This document shows positions 24,376-32,478 of a stretch of 34,747 nucleotides of DNA, one piece after another. A model generated the notes under the pieces. It did no database searches, had not been told where the DNA came from, and saw only the letters and a program-made list of their open reading frames with translations. The position numbers and the translations under genes are program-made. The DNA lies in contig NZ_LLYB01000042.1 of assembly GCF_001440475.1 (NCBI RefSeq), forward strand, positions 22,120 through 56,866, read 5' to 3'. The DNA is from Bradyrhizobium lablabi. GTDB taxonomy: Bacteria > Pseudomonadota > Alphaproteobacteria > Rhizobiales > Xanthobacteraceae. Every line of letters starts with the position of its first letter. The first letter of the stretch is position 1.

Positions 24376-24891
24376 ATGACTTTTGCAGCAAGGCTATTTC
24401 TGCTCGTTGGATTCCTCGTCGTGCCGATGCTCGGTTCGGCGCATCAGGCGCAAGCCCAGATCGTCGCCATCGGCGCCAGCAATGTAGCAGGAAGGGGCGT
24501 CAGCAGTTCGGATGCCTGGCCGGCGCAACTGGAGGGCATGCTCGTGGCGAAAGGCCGCCATGTTCATGTGACGAACGCCGGAATTAACGGCGATACCAAT
24601 GCGGGAATGCTGGCCCGGCTGGACTCCGCGGTCCCGCAAGGGACGAAGATCGTACTGCTCGATCGCTACGGCGGCGGCTGGAACGCGCGGCGGCGGGGTA
24701 TGGGGGACCAGAGCGCGGAATTGGCCTCAATCGAAGCCCGGCTTCGCAGCCGAGGCATCAGAATTATTCCGATGTGGTGGAACCCCGCCTTGCGTCAATA
24801 TCTGCAGCCGGACGGTATTCACTTCACGCCGGAGGGGCACCGGCTGGTCGCAACCAAGATGTTGCCCCCGGTCATGGGCGCCGTTCGCTGA
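24376..24891 (+). CDS. Secreted SGNH/GDSL-type esterase (TesA-like)
   Basis: A 171-residue SGNH hydrolase. A signal peptide (about 1-27, LFLLVGFLVVPMLGSAHQAQAQ) is followed by block I IGASNVAGRG with the nucleophile Ser, block II containing NAGINGDT, and block V DGIHFTPEGH with the catalytic Asp and His. Block III, normally GGND, reads GGGWNA: the Asn is still present but two residues are inserted and the Asp is Ala. It may therefore be a variant with altered oxyanion geometry. The ATG at 24376 follows gagggg closely; the open frame runs upstream to 24226. It is likely an exported lipase or lysophospholipase. It ends nine bases from the convergent NUDIX gene. Confidence 0.82.
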   Translation: MTFAARLFLLVGFLVVPMLGSAHQAQAQIVAIGASNVAGRGVSSSDAWPAQLEGMLVAKGRHVHVTNAGINGDTNAGMLARLDSAVPQGTKIVLLDRYGGGWNARRRGMGDQSAELASIEARLRSRGIRIIPMWWNPALRQYLQPDGIHFTPEGHRLVATKMLPPVMGAVR

Positions 24892-24900
24892 TCTCGGCGC

Positions 24901-25638
24901 TTAAGCCCCCAGCACGTCCTTCTGCATCTTGCCGCCGTAGAAATGGAAGAACGGCACCGGCGCGTCGTGGCGCAGCGGGCCGGTGGCGAGGCGGCGGTCG
25001 AGTTCGGCGAGCACGTTCTTGGTCATGGCATGCGCGTCGGCGAGCGGCTGCGAGCCGATCTCGACCCATACCAGTTCGACCAGCTCGGCATCGGCGTGGA
25101 TGACGCCTTCGACCCGGTGCGCGATGGCTGACGCATCCGCGGTGAAGAAGCGCGTGTCGAAGCGGCGAACGCGGCCGGGCGGGGTGATCGCGCGCGCAAT
25201 CAGGAACAGGCCGGACGGATCGGGCAGGAGGCCCGCTTCCGCGAACGGCTTCCAGGCGCCGTCGAGCTTCACGGGCTTGTCGACCTTGCATCCGAGGCAG
25301 AGGCCAGTTTCCTCGCAGGCTTCGCGGATCGCGGCAACCGCGAGTGCGCGGGCGCGGGACGGCGCGATCTTCGGGCTGCCCTTCAGGAGATTGGCTTCAA
25401 GCTCCGCGGAAATGGGAGCCGCGACGGGAATGCGGTTGTCGGCTTTATCGACGCGGCCGCCGGGGAAGACGTACTTGCCCGGCATGAACACCACTTTGTC
25501 GTGGCGCCTGCCGACCAGCACTTTCGGCTTGTCGCCGGAGCGGTCGATCAGGATCAGCGTCGCTGCATCCTTGGGCCGGAAATAGGGATGGTGATCGGCT
25601 TCTTTTCCTTCGTGTACGGCAGTCGCAGCGTCGCTCAT
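24901..25638 (-). CDS. NUDIX hydrolase with an interrupted Nudix box (NUDT19-like)
   Basis: A 245-residue Nudix enzyme. The two halves of the box are FPGGRVD (58-64) and REACEETG (105-112), separated by about 30 extra residues (DNRIPVAAPISAELEANLL...). In the standard GX5EX7REUXEEXGU box the two halves are continuous. The catalytic REUxEExG helix is intact. Such interrupted boxes are known in the NUDT19/CoA-diphosphatase-like group. Start ATG 25638 follows ggggatggg; the frame is open to 25719 but that overlaps DUF983. It is the last gene of the topA-rnr-DUF983-NUDIX run. The nucleotide substrate is unknown. Confidence 0.9.
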   Translation of the reverse strand: MSDAATAVHEGKEADHHPYFRPKDAATLILIDRSGDKPKVLVGRRHDKVVFMPGKYVFPGGRVDKADNRIPVAAPISAELEANLLKGSPKIAPSRARALAVAAIREACEETGLCLGCKVDKPVKLDGAWKPFAEAGLLPDPSGLFLIARAITPPGRVRRFDTRFFTADASAIAHRVEGVIHADAELVELVWVEIGSQPLADAHAMTKNVLAELDRRLATGPLRHDAPVPFFHFYGGKMQKDVLGA

Positions 25639-25681
25639 CCCATCCCCATTATGATGCTTCTTGTTGTTGCTTCCGGGTTGG

Positions 25682-26116
25682 CTAGACCGGCGGAATGTCG
25701 CTGGGCGCATCCTCGTCAAAGCCGTGCATGCGCAGCGCCCACTGCAAGCCGACCACGGCGCCCTTGACCGGCTGCAACAGCAGCAGCGACGAAATGAAGG
25801 TGATCGGCAAATAGATCGCGAGTTGCAGCCACACCGCAGGCGAATAATTGGTTTCGATCCACAGCGCCGCCGGCACCACGATGTGGCCGACGATGACGAT
25901 CACGAGATAGGCCGGCAGATCGTCGGCGCGGTGCGGCGTGAAGTCGAGCCCGCACTTCGAGCAATTATTGGCGGTCTTCAGGAAGGCGCGGAACATCTTG
26001 CCTTCGCCGCAGCGCGGGCAGCGGCAGCGAAAGCCGCGCTTCATCGCGCTCCAGAGGTCGCGCTTCTCGGCGTGTGCGGATTCCCGGGTCCATGTCGTGG
26101 GACTCACCGTTTCCAT
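25682..26116 (-). CDS. DUF983 family zinc-ribbon membrane protein
   Basis: A 144-residue protein with a zinc-ribbon-like head: C33PRC36 and C52SKC55, with an extra C31. Two or three membrane segments follow (about 68-88, LPAYLVIVIVGHIVVPAALW, and about 95-117). This is the normal DUF983 layout of alphaproteobacteria; its function is unknown. It overlaps the rnr stop by 13 bases and is followed after 43 bases by the NUDIX gene, so it is part of the same transcript. Confidence 0.93.
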   Translation of the reverse strand: METVSPTTWTRESAHAEKRDLWSAMKRGFRCRCPRCGEGKMFRAFLKTANNCSKCGLDFTPHRADDLPAYLVIVIVGHIVVPAALWIETNYSPAVWLQLAIYLPITFISSLLLLQPVKGAVVGLQWALRMHGFDEDAPSDIPPV

Positions 26117-28446
26117 GACTTGCCTTTCTTCGATTTGCCGGCCTTGGATTTTCCGGACTTGCCCTTGTGGGGCTTTCGAACCTTGTCGCGCGGGCTGCGG
26201 CCCGGACGTGATTTCGACGGCTTTGTCTGACCTTTCGATCCGTCGCGTTTTCTGCCGCGCGGAATGACCTGACCTTCCGACAACAGCTCGAACCGCAACG
26301 CGCCGGCTACTGGTGCAGCTTCTACCAGACGCACGTCGACAACGTCACCCAACCGATGCATGGCACCGCTGCGTGAGCCGACGAGCGCATGACGCGTCTC
26401 GTCGTAATTGTAGTATTCGGTGCCGAGCGTGCGGATCGGGATCAGCCCGTCGGCGCCGGTATCCGATAACTTCACGAACAGCCCGGCGCGGGTAACACCG
26501 GAAATACGGCCCTGAAACGTCGCGCCGATGCGATCGGCGAGGAAATGCGCGATCAGCCGGTCAGCGGTCTCGCGCTCCGCCTTCATCGCGCGGCGTTCGG
26601 TCAGCGAGATCTGCGCCGCGACCTCGCTCAGTGTCTCCAGCGTCTCGCTCTCCGGCAACGCACCTTCGCCGAGGCCGAGCGCGCGGATCAGCGCGCGATG
26701 CACGATCAGATCCGCATATCGCCTGATCGGCGAAGTGAAATGCGCGTAGCGTCGAAGATTGAGGCCGAAATGGCCGTAATTCTCCGCCGAATATTCCGCC
26801 TGCGCCTGCGAGCGCAGCACCACCTCGTTGACGAGCGGTTCGTAGTCCTCGCCGCGGACCTGTCCCAGCACGCGATTGAACAAAGCAGGGCGCAAGGCGC
26901 CGCTCTTGGCAAAGGGCAAATCGAGCGTCTTCAGGAATTCCTGGAGGTTATAAACCTTCTCCTGGGTCGGCTCGTCGTGCACCCGATAGATAAGCGGCAA
27001 CCCCTTTTTTTCAAGCATTTCGGCCGCGGCGACATTGGCGAGGATCATGAATTCCTCGATCAGCCGGTGCGCGTCGAGCCGTTCCGGCACGATGACGCGA
27101 TCGACCGTGCCGTCACCCTTGAGCAGGATTTTTCGCTCGGGCAAATCTAGATCAAGAGGATCGCGCTCGTCGCGTGCGAGTTTCACCAGCGCGTAGGCCG
27201 CGTAGAGCGGCTTCAGGATCGGCTCCAGCAGCGGGCCGGTGGTATCGTCGGGCCGGCCGTCGATCGCGGCCTGCGCCTGCACATAATGCAGCTTGGCGGC
27301 CGAGCGCATCAGCACGCGATGAAAGCTGTGCGAGCGCTTGCGGCCGTCGGGACCGATCACCAGCCGAACCGCCAGCGCGCCGCGCGGCTCGCCCGGCACC
27401 AGCGAGCAGAGATTGTTGGAGATGCGCTCGGGTAGCATCGGCACCACGCGGTCCGGGAAGTAGACCGAGTTGCCGCGCGTCAGCGCATCGCGATCCAGCG
27501 CCGAGCCCGGCCGCACATAGAAGGCGACGTCGGCGATAGCGACATGAACGATATAGCCGCCCTTGTTGTTCGGATCGGGATCGGGCGCGGCGTGCACCGC
27601 GTCGTCATGGTCTTTCGCGTCGGGCGGATCGATGGTGACGAGCGGCAAATCGCGCCAGTCCTCGCGGCCCTTCAAGGTCGCGGGCTCGGCCGCCTCGGCC
27701 TCGCGCACGGCGGACGGCGAAAATGCTTGCGGAATTTCGTGGGCGTGAATCGCGATCAGGCTGATCGCCTTTTCGCTCGACAATGAGCCCAGCCGCTCCT
27801 TCACCTTGCCGGCGGCGAGGCCATAGCCGCGCGAGCGCACCAGATCGACGCTGACGAGGTCGCCGTCATCAGCGCCGCCGGTATCCGATGGCGCGATGCT
27901 CAATTCACGTCCGGCCTGCTTCTTGTCGACGGGCACCAGCCGGCCGCCGCCGCCGGGCGCTGTCCGGAAGATGCCGAGCACGCGCGTGCGGGCGTGGTCG
28001 ATGACCTTGATGACGCGGCCGCGATAGGGCGCGCCGTCGCCGTCCTCGGCCTTTTCGATCCGCAACAAGGCGCGGTCGCCGACACCTGCGGCAGTGCCGG
28101 GTTTCGCCCGCCGCGGCACCTCAATGCGGATCCTGGGTGCTTCGCCGCTTTCCTCAGTGTCCCATTCGGTGGGAACGGCGAGCAGTTCGCCGTCGGTATC
28201 GCGTCCCGTGATATCGGCGATCACGGTCGGGGGCAGGGCGGCGGGCTCGTGGATTTTCCGGCCACGCTTGGCAATGGTGCCGTCGTCGGCGAGTTCGCGC
28301 AGGATGCGTTTCAGCTCGGCGCGTTCGGCATTCTTCAGGCCGAACTCGCGGGCGATTTCCCGCGTGCCGATCTTGCCCGGATGGGCCCGGATAAAGGCAA
28401 CGATGGCGTCCCGGCTCGGAAAGCCATGGTCGTGTTTTCTATTCAC
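26104..28446 (-). CDS. rnr: Ribonuclease R
   Basis: A 780-residue 3'-5' exoribonuclease of the RNB family. A winged-helix N-terminal part (about 10-65, REIAREFGLKNAERAELKRILREL) and cold-shock-like domains come first. The RNB catalytic centre is TIDPPDAKDHDDA with D273, D279, D281 and D282. An S1 domain (about 640-715) and a long lysine/serine-rich tail (from about 735, e.g. KVRKPHKGKSGKSKAGKSKK) follow. The basic tail is typical of RNase R and helps on structured RNA. It starts at GTG immediately after the topA stop (0-base gap) and overlaps DUF983 at its end. Confidence 0.97.
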   Translation of the reverse strand: MNRKHDHGFPSRDAIVAFIRAHPGKIGTREIAREFGLKNAERAELKRILRELADDGTIAKRGRKIHEPAALPPTVIADITGRDTDGELLAVPTEWDTEESGEAPRIRIEVPRRAKPGTAAGVGDRALLRIEKAEDGDGAPYRGRVIKVIDHARTRVLGIFRTAPGGGGRLVPVDKKQAGRELSIAPSDTGGADDGDLVSVDLVRSRGYGLAAGKVKERLGSLSSEKAISLIAIHAHEIPQAFSPSAVREAEAAEPATLKGREDWRDLPLVTIDPPDAKDHDDAVHAAPDPDPNNKGGYIVHVAIADVAFYVRPGSALDRDALTRGNSVYFPDRVVPMLPERISNNLCSLVPGEPRGALAVRLVIGPDGRKRSHSFHRVLMRSAAKLHYVQAQAAIDGRPDDTTGPLLEPILKPLYAAYALVKLARDERDPLDLDLPERKILLKGDGTVDRVIVPERLDAHRLIEEFMILANVAAAEMLEKKGLPLIYRVHDEPTQEKVYNLQEFLKTLDLPFAKSGALRPALFNRVLGQVRGEDYEPLVNEVVLRSQAQAEYSAENYGHFGLNLRRYAHFTSPIRRYADLIVHRALIRALGLGEGALPESETLETLSEVAAQISLTERRAMKAERETADRLIAHFLADRIGATFQGRISGVTRAGLFVKLSDTGADGLIPIRTLGTEYYNYDETRHALVGSRSGAMHRLGDVVDVRLVEAAPVAGALRFELLSEGQVIPRGRKRDGSKGQTKPSKSRPGRSPRDKVRKPHKGKSGKSKAGKSKKGKSWKR

Positions 28447-31215
28447 TTATCCCCGGGCCTTGCCCGCACTTTTCTTCGCGGGCGTTTTAGGTGCAGTGGC
28501 GGGCTTGGCCGCCGATGTCTTGGCAGCGGTCGCGACCGGCGCGCGTGCCTTGCTGGCAGCGTCCGATTTCGGCTTTGCTGCCGCCTTTTTCGCTGCGGCC
28601 TTCTTGGCGGGCTTGGGCGCGTCAGGATCGGCCGCTTTATCTGCGACCTTCTTGGCGGCTGCCTTCTTCGGCGCGGCTTTTTTCGCAGGACGCTTGGCCT
28701 TGCCGCCACCCTTGGCGGCGCGCTCGTCGATCAGCGCGATGGCTTCGGCCAGCGTGATCGTGTCGGGCGTCTTGTCGCTCGGGATCGTGGCGTTGACGCC
28801 GCCGGCCGTGACGTAGGCGCCGTAGCGACCGTTCTTCACGGCAACGCCGCCGAGGCTCGGATGCTCGCCGAGCGGCTTTCCGGGATCGGCGCCGAAGCGT
28901 CGGCCGCTCGGGCCTTTGGCGATCTTCTCCGCGATCAGCGTCACCGCGCGGTTGAGGCCGATGTCGAACACCTCATCGCCGGCTTCCAGGCTTGCGTAGG
29001 TCTTTTCGTGACGCACGAACGGCCCGAAGCGGCCGATGCCGGCCGTGATCGGCTCGCCGGTTTCCGGGTGTTTTCCAACTTCGCGCGGGAGCGATAAGAG
29101 CTTCAACGCCAGTTCGAGCTCCATGTCGCCGGGCGACATGTTCTTCGGGATGCCGGCGCGCTTGGGCTTTTCGCCCTCTTCGTAGTCCTTCGGCTCGCCG
29201 AGCTGGATATAGGGGCCGAAGCGTCCGGCCTTCACCGTCACGTCGAGATCGGTGTCGGGGTCCTTGCCGAGCACGCGGTCGGCGCTGGCTTCGCTATCGG
29301 CGGCGAGCGGACGGGTGTAGCGGCATTCCGGATAGTTCGAGCAGCCGACAAAGGCACCGAACTTGCCGGCTTTCAGGTTGAGCTTGCCGGTGCCGCAGGT
29401 CGGGCACTGCCGGACATCGCCGCCATCCGCGCGCGGCGGGTAGATGTGCGGGCCCAGCATGTCGTCGAGCACATCCAGCACCTCGGCGACGCGCAGATCC
29501 TTGATGTCGTTGACCGCGCCGATGAAGCCGGCCCAGAAATCCTGCAGCACCTGCTGCCAGGAGATCTCGTTGTTGGAGATGCGGTCGAGCTGTTCTTCCA
29601 GCGCCGCGGTGAAATCGTACTCCACATAACGCGAGAAGAAATTTTCGAGGAACGCGACCACGACGCGGCCCTTGTCCTCGCCATGCAGCCGCTTCTTTTC
29701 GATCTTGACGTAGCCGCGGTCTTTGAGGACCTGCAGGATCGAGGCGTAGGTCGAGGGGCGGCCGATGCCGAGCTCTTCCATCCGCTTGACCAGCGACGCT
29801 TCCGAGAAGCGCGGCGGCGGTTCGGTGAAATGCTGGGTGACGGCGAGGGCCTGCCGATTCAAGGCTTCGCCTTCGCTCATGGCGGGGAGGCGACGTGAAT
29901 CCTCATCCTCCTCGTCGTCGCGGCCTTCCTGGTAGAGCGCGAGGAAGCCGTCGAACTTGATGACCTGGCCGGAAGCGCGCAGCTCCAGCACGCGGGAGCC
30001 GGCTTTCGCCGCGATATCAACGGTGGTGCGTTCGAGTTCGGCTGATTCCATCTGGCTCGCAATGGTGCGGATCCAGATCAGCTCATAGAGCTTGGCCTGA
30101 TCGGGATCGAGCCGGCGGCGCATCTCGGCGGGACGGCGCGCCAGATCGGTCGGGCGAATCGCTTCGTGCGCTTCCTGCGCGTTCTTCGCCTTGGTCTGGT
30201 ACTGGCGCGGTGCGTCCGGCACATAGGCGTTGCCGTAATCCTCGCCGATCACCTTGCGGGCCTGCGTGATCGCGGAGCCGTCGATCTGCACGCCGTCGGT
30301 TCGCATATAGGTGATGAGGCCGGTGGTCTCGCCGCCGATGTCGATGCCTTCATAAAGCCGCTGCGCGATCCGCATGGTGTGCGCCGGCGCAAAGCCGAGC
30401 TTGCGGCTGGCTTCCTGCTGCAGCGTCGAGGTGGTGAAGGGCGCCTGCGGATTGCGGCGCGCGGGCTTTGCCTCCACGGTCGAAACCGTGAAGTTCGCCG
30501 CTTCAATCGCCTTCTTGAGGTCTTCGGCTTCCGCGCCGGAGCCGATGTCCAGGCGCTGGATCTTCTTGCCATCGGCACCAACGAGGCGGGCTTCAAAACT
30601 TTCGCCGCGCGGCGTGGTCAACGTCGCCACCAGCGACCAGTATTCGCGGGGGACGAATTTTTCGATTTCGAGTTCGCGGTCGCAGACCAGCCGCAACGCC
30701 ACCGACTGCACGCGGCCGGCCGAGCGCGCGCCCGGCAGCTTGCGCCACAGCACCGGCGAGAGGGTGAAGCCGACCAGATAATCCAGTGCGCGGCGCGCCA
30801 TGTAGGCGTCGACCAGCGCGCCGTCGATCTGACGCGGCGCCTTCATGGCGTCGGTCACGGCCTGCTTGGTGATGGCGTTGAACACCACGCGCTCGATCTT
30901 CTGATCTTTCAGCGCGCGCTTCTCTTTCATGACCTCCAGCACGTGCCAGGAGATCGCTTCGCCCTCGCGATCAGGGTCGGTTGCGAGAATCAGTCGGTCG
31001 GCGCCCTTCAGCGCCTTGGCGATGTCGTTGAGTCGGCTGGCCGCCTTCGGATCCACCTCCCAGATCATCTGAAAGTTGGCTTCCGGATCGACGGAACCGT
31101 TTTTGGCGGGGAGGTCGCGGACATGGCCGAACGAGGCCAGAACCTCGTAGGAGGCGCCCAAATACTTATTGATCGTCTTGGCTTTCGCCGGCGACTCCAC
31201 GATGACGATATTCAT
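28447..31215 (-). CDS. topA: DNA topoisomerase I
   Basis: A 922-residue type IA topoisomerase. The Toprim domain has E7 and the acidic triad D80, D82, E84 (TDPDREGE). The active-site Tyr is Y303 in LITYMRTDG. A zinc ribbon has C604, C607, C625 and C631. Further C-terminal repeat domains and a Lys/Ala-rich tail (about 850-922, with KKAAPKKAAAKK and similar) follow. It relaxes negative supercoils by cutting one strand. It is the first gene of a four-gene minus-strand run (topA-rnr-DUF983-NUDIX). The expected upstream neighbour dprA is absent here; 231 bases without a gene follow instead. Confidence 0.97.
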   Translation of the reverse strand: MNIVIVESPAKAKTINKYLGASYEVLASFGHVRDLPAKNGSVDPEANFQMIWEVDPKAASRLNDIAKALKGADRLILATDPDREGEAISWHVLEVMKEKRALKDQKIERVVFNAITKQAVTDAMKAPRQIDGALVDAYMARRALDYLVGFTLSPVLWRKLPGARSAGRVQSVALRLVCDRELEIEKFVPREYWSLVATLTTPRGESFEARLVGADGKKIQRLDIGSGAEAEDLKKAIEAANFTVSTVEAKPARRNPQAPFTTSTLQQEASRKLGFAPAHTMRIAQRLYEGIDIGGETTGLITYMRTDGVQIDGSAITQARKVIGEDYGNAYVPDAPRQYQTKAKNAQEAHEAIRPTDLARRPAEMRRRLDPDQAKLYELIWIRTIASQMESAELERTTVDIAAKAGSRVLELRASGQVIKFDGFLALYQEGRDDEEDEDSRRLPAMSEGEALNRQALAVTQHFTEPPPRFSEASLVKRMEELGIGRPSTYASILQVLKDRGYVKIEKKRLHGEDKGRVVVAFLENFFSRYVEYDFTAALEEQLDRISNNEISWQQVLQDFWAGFIGAVNDIKDLRVAEVLDVLDDMLGPHIYPPRADGGDVRQCPTCGTGKLNLKAGKFGAFVGCSNYPECRYTRPLAADSEASADRVLGKDPDTDLDVTVKAGRFGPYIQLGEPKDYEEGEKPKRAGIPKNMSPGDMELELALKLLSLPREVGKHPETGEPITAGIGRFGPFVRHEKTYASLEAGDEVFDIGLNRAVTLIAEKIAKGPSGRRFGADPGKPLGEHPSLGGVAVKNGRYGAYVTAGGVNATIPSDKTPDTITLAEAIALIDERAAKGGGKAKRPAKKAAPKKAAAKKVADKAADPDAPKPAKKAAAKKAAAKPKSDAASKARAPVATAAKTSAAKPATAPKTPAKKSAGKARG

Positions 31216-31446
31216 GTCATTCCAATGGCTTACGGGAAAAGGTAAAGGCGGGTTCCGCGAGACTCGCGGCCCACCGATTGGACCCGAACATGGGTGGTGA
31301 GGCGGTCCCTGTCAAATCGGCAAATGCCGCCAGGGAACCTTTTGATGTCCACTTATATCTGAGGAGTTGCGAAATGCGCCCTAGAGTTGCGCCATCAAAG
31401 GGGTTATTTCTGGGCAATACTTTGTGTCATTTAGGATGCAAGTTTT

Positions 31447-31695
31447 TTGAGCAAAGCTGCTGGCGGCCGGAAGCGGAAAGCTTCAGGCAAGAAACCGGAT
31501 TCGCCAACCGAAGTACCCGAACGAGGCGAAGAGGGCGGGCCCGACGAGGCCGTAGCCTTCATTGCGGAAACCGTTGCCGAACTGGTCAAGCTCGCCGAGC
31601 GTCACCGGCTTGAGGTGCTCAGTCATCTGCTCGGCATGGCGCAGCTCGAGGCAGAAGAGCGGTTGCGCACCCGGAGCAAACACAAGCTGTCGTGA
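31447..31695 (+). CDS. Small hypothetical protein (82 residues)
   Basis: The product has a basic N-terminal segment (SKAAGGRKRKASGKKPD), an acidic middle and a helical C-terminal part containing AVAFIAETVAELVKLAERH and HLLGMAQLEAEERLR. I recall similar short proteins in Bradyrhizobium genomes but no named family. The only in-frame start that keeps the N-terminus is TTG at 31447, with agga about 10 bases upstream, so the start is uncertain. It lies between topA and a dispersed repeat. Confidence 0.6.
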   Translation: MSKAAGGRKRKASGKKPDSPTEVPERGEEGGPDEAVAFIAETVAELVKLAERHRLEVLSHLLGMAQLEAEERLRTRSKHKLS

Positions 31696-31727
31696 GGTTG
31701 AAGGCAGAGCGAAAGACGGCTCCTCCC

Positions 31728-31799
31728 GTCATTGCAAGCGAAGCGAAGCAATTCACGTTTCGGCGCGGGGATGGATTGCTTCGCTGCGCTCGCAATGAC
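31728..31799. repeat. Palindromic dispersed repeat, short form
   Basis: gtcattgcaagcgaagcgaa at the left and ttcgctgcgctcgcaatgac at the right are near-perfect inverse arms around a short unpaired centre. It is the same family as 11603-11711 but without the inserted hairpin. It separates the convergent small hypothetical gene and the HxlR gene. Confidence 0.85.
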
Positions 31800-31813
31800 A
31801 GGTGGATATAGCT

Positions 31814-32311
31814 TCACAAGCTCTCAGGATGACGGTTAGCCACAACACGCTTCCCCGTCTTCCCCGCCGCTCGTGGCTTCAGCGCCGTATCGCCCGCACT
31901 CAGCAACCGCCCATCCTGTGAATGGAGTTCGAGCTTGCGAACTGGCCGCCCCTTTTCCTTGTCGACGAGAATGGTGGTGATTTCTTCCGGGTGGTCGTCG
32001 AACTCCTCGCTCCATTGCCGCAGGGCGACGAGGATCGGAAACACGCCGCGTCCCTTCGGCGTCAGCAGATATTCCTGATAGGCGCTGCCGTCGGAGGCGG
32101 GCGCGGTTTTCAAAATGCCCTGATCGACCAGCGCGCGCAGCCGCACTGTCAAAATGTTCTTGGCGAGGCCGAGCCTCTTCTGGAATTCGCCGAAGCGGCT
32201 GATACCGAACAGCGCCTCGCGAATGATGAGTATCGACCACCAGTCGCCGATCGCATCCAGCGAGCGTGCGATCGGGCAATCGTCGCGCTCAAAGCTGGTT
32301 CGTTTCACCAT
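31814..32311 (-). CDS. HxlR family transcriptional regulator (divergent from SDR)
   Basis: A 165-residue winged-helix protein of the HxlR family: the signature Cys at C12 (RDDCPIARSLDAIGDWWSIL), then FGEFQKRLGLAKNILTVRLRALVDQG, DNA-recognition wing sequence YLLTPKGRGVFPIL, and a C-terminal extension of about 60 residues. In relatives such as YodB the N-terminal Cys senses quinones or reactive carbonyls. I start at ATG 32311, which has GGAG seven bases upstream; ATG at 32323 is also possible. It is divergent from the SDR gene with a large palindrome between, so it probably represses both. Confidence 0.92.
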   Translation of the reverse strand: MVKRTSFERDDCPIARSLDAIGDWWSILIIREALFGISRFGEFQKRLGLAKNILTVRLRALVDQGILKTAPASDGSAYQEYLLTPKGRGVFPILVALRQWSEEFDDHPEEITTILVDKEKGRPVRKLELHSQDGRLLSAGDTALKPRAAGKTGKRVVANRHPESL

Positions 32312-32329
32312 CGCGGGCTCCATTGAATC

Positions 32330-32386
32330 CTTGTTTGACGTGTTTTCTTCACGCGAACCGGTGTCCGCCTCGCTTGAAAACGCGCT
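32330..32386. repeat. Dispersed intergenic repeat, copy B
   Basis: Read on the minus strand this is a diverged copy of the repeat at 494-550, sharing the core accggttcgcgtgaagaaaac with a few substitutions, in opposite orientation. It lies just upstream of the HxlR gene start, so it will be inside that gene's leader or promoter. Confidence 0.75.
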
Positions 32387-32411
32387 GCGTACCGATCACG
32401 GCCTTGTGTAG

Positions 32412-32463
32412 TTGCAATATTAAACCAGATGCCCTAGATGGGCAACCTAGTTTAATTATGCAA
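32412..32463. promoter_or_regulatory. Large imperfect palindrome, likely HxlR operator
   Basis: ttgcaatattaaac (32412-32425) is inverted as gtttaattatgcaa (32450-32463) with 12 of 14 positions matching. An inner gccc/gggc pair (32431-32434 with 32440-32443) shares nearly the same centre. It fills the space between the divergent HxlR and SDR genes, the second arm ending 15 bases before the SDR start. The AT-rich arms contrast with the GC-rich surroundings. The symmetry is direct observation; binding by the adjacent regulator is inference. Confidence 0.7.
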
Positions 32464-32478
32464 CCATCGGAGAGGGCC

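Noticed and set aside
28450..28700. Lys/Ala repeats in the topA 3' end as a possible DNA repeat or tandem array
   Set aside because: These encode the low-complexity basic tail common in alphaproteobacterial TopA; they are imperfect and in frame.
27994..29097. Plus-strand frames over rnr and topA (also 30166-31245)
   Set aside because: They run opposite to RNase R and topoisomerase I coding sequence. The apparent hydrophobic stretches come from the complement of Lys/Ala-rich repeats.
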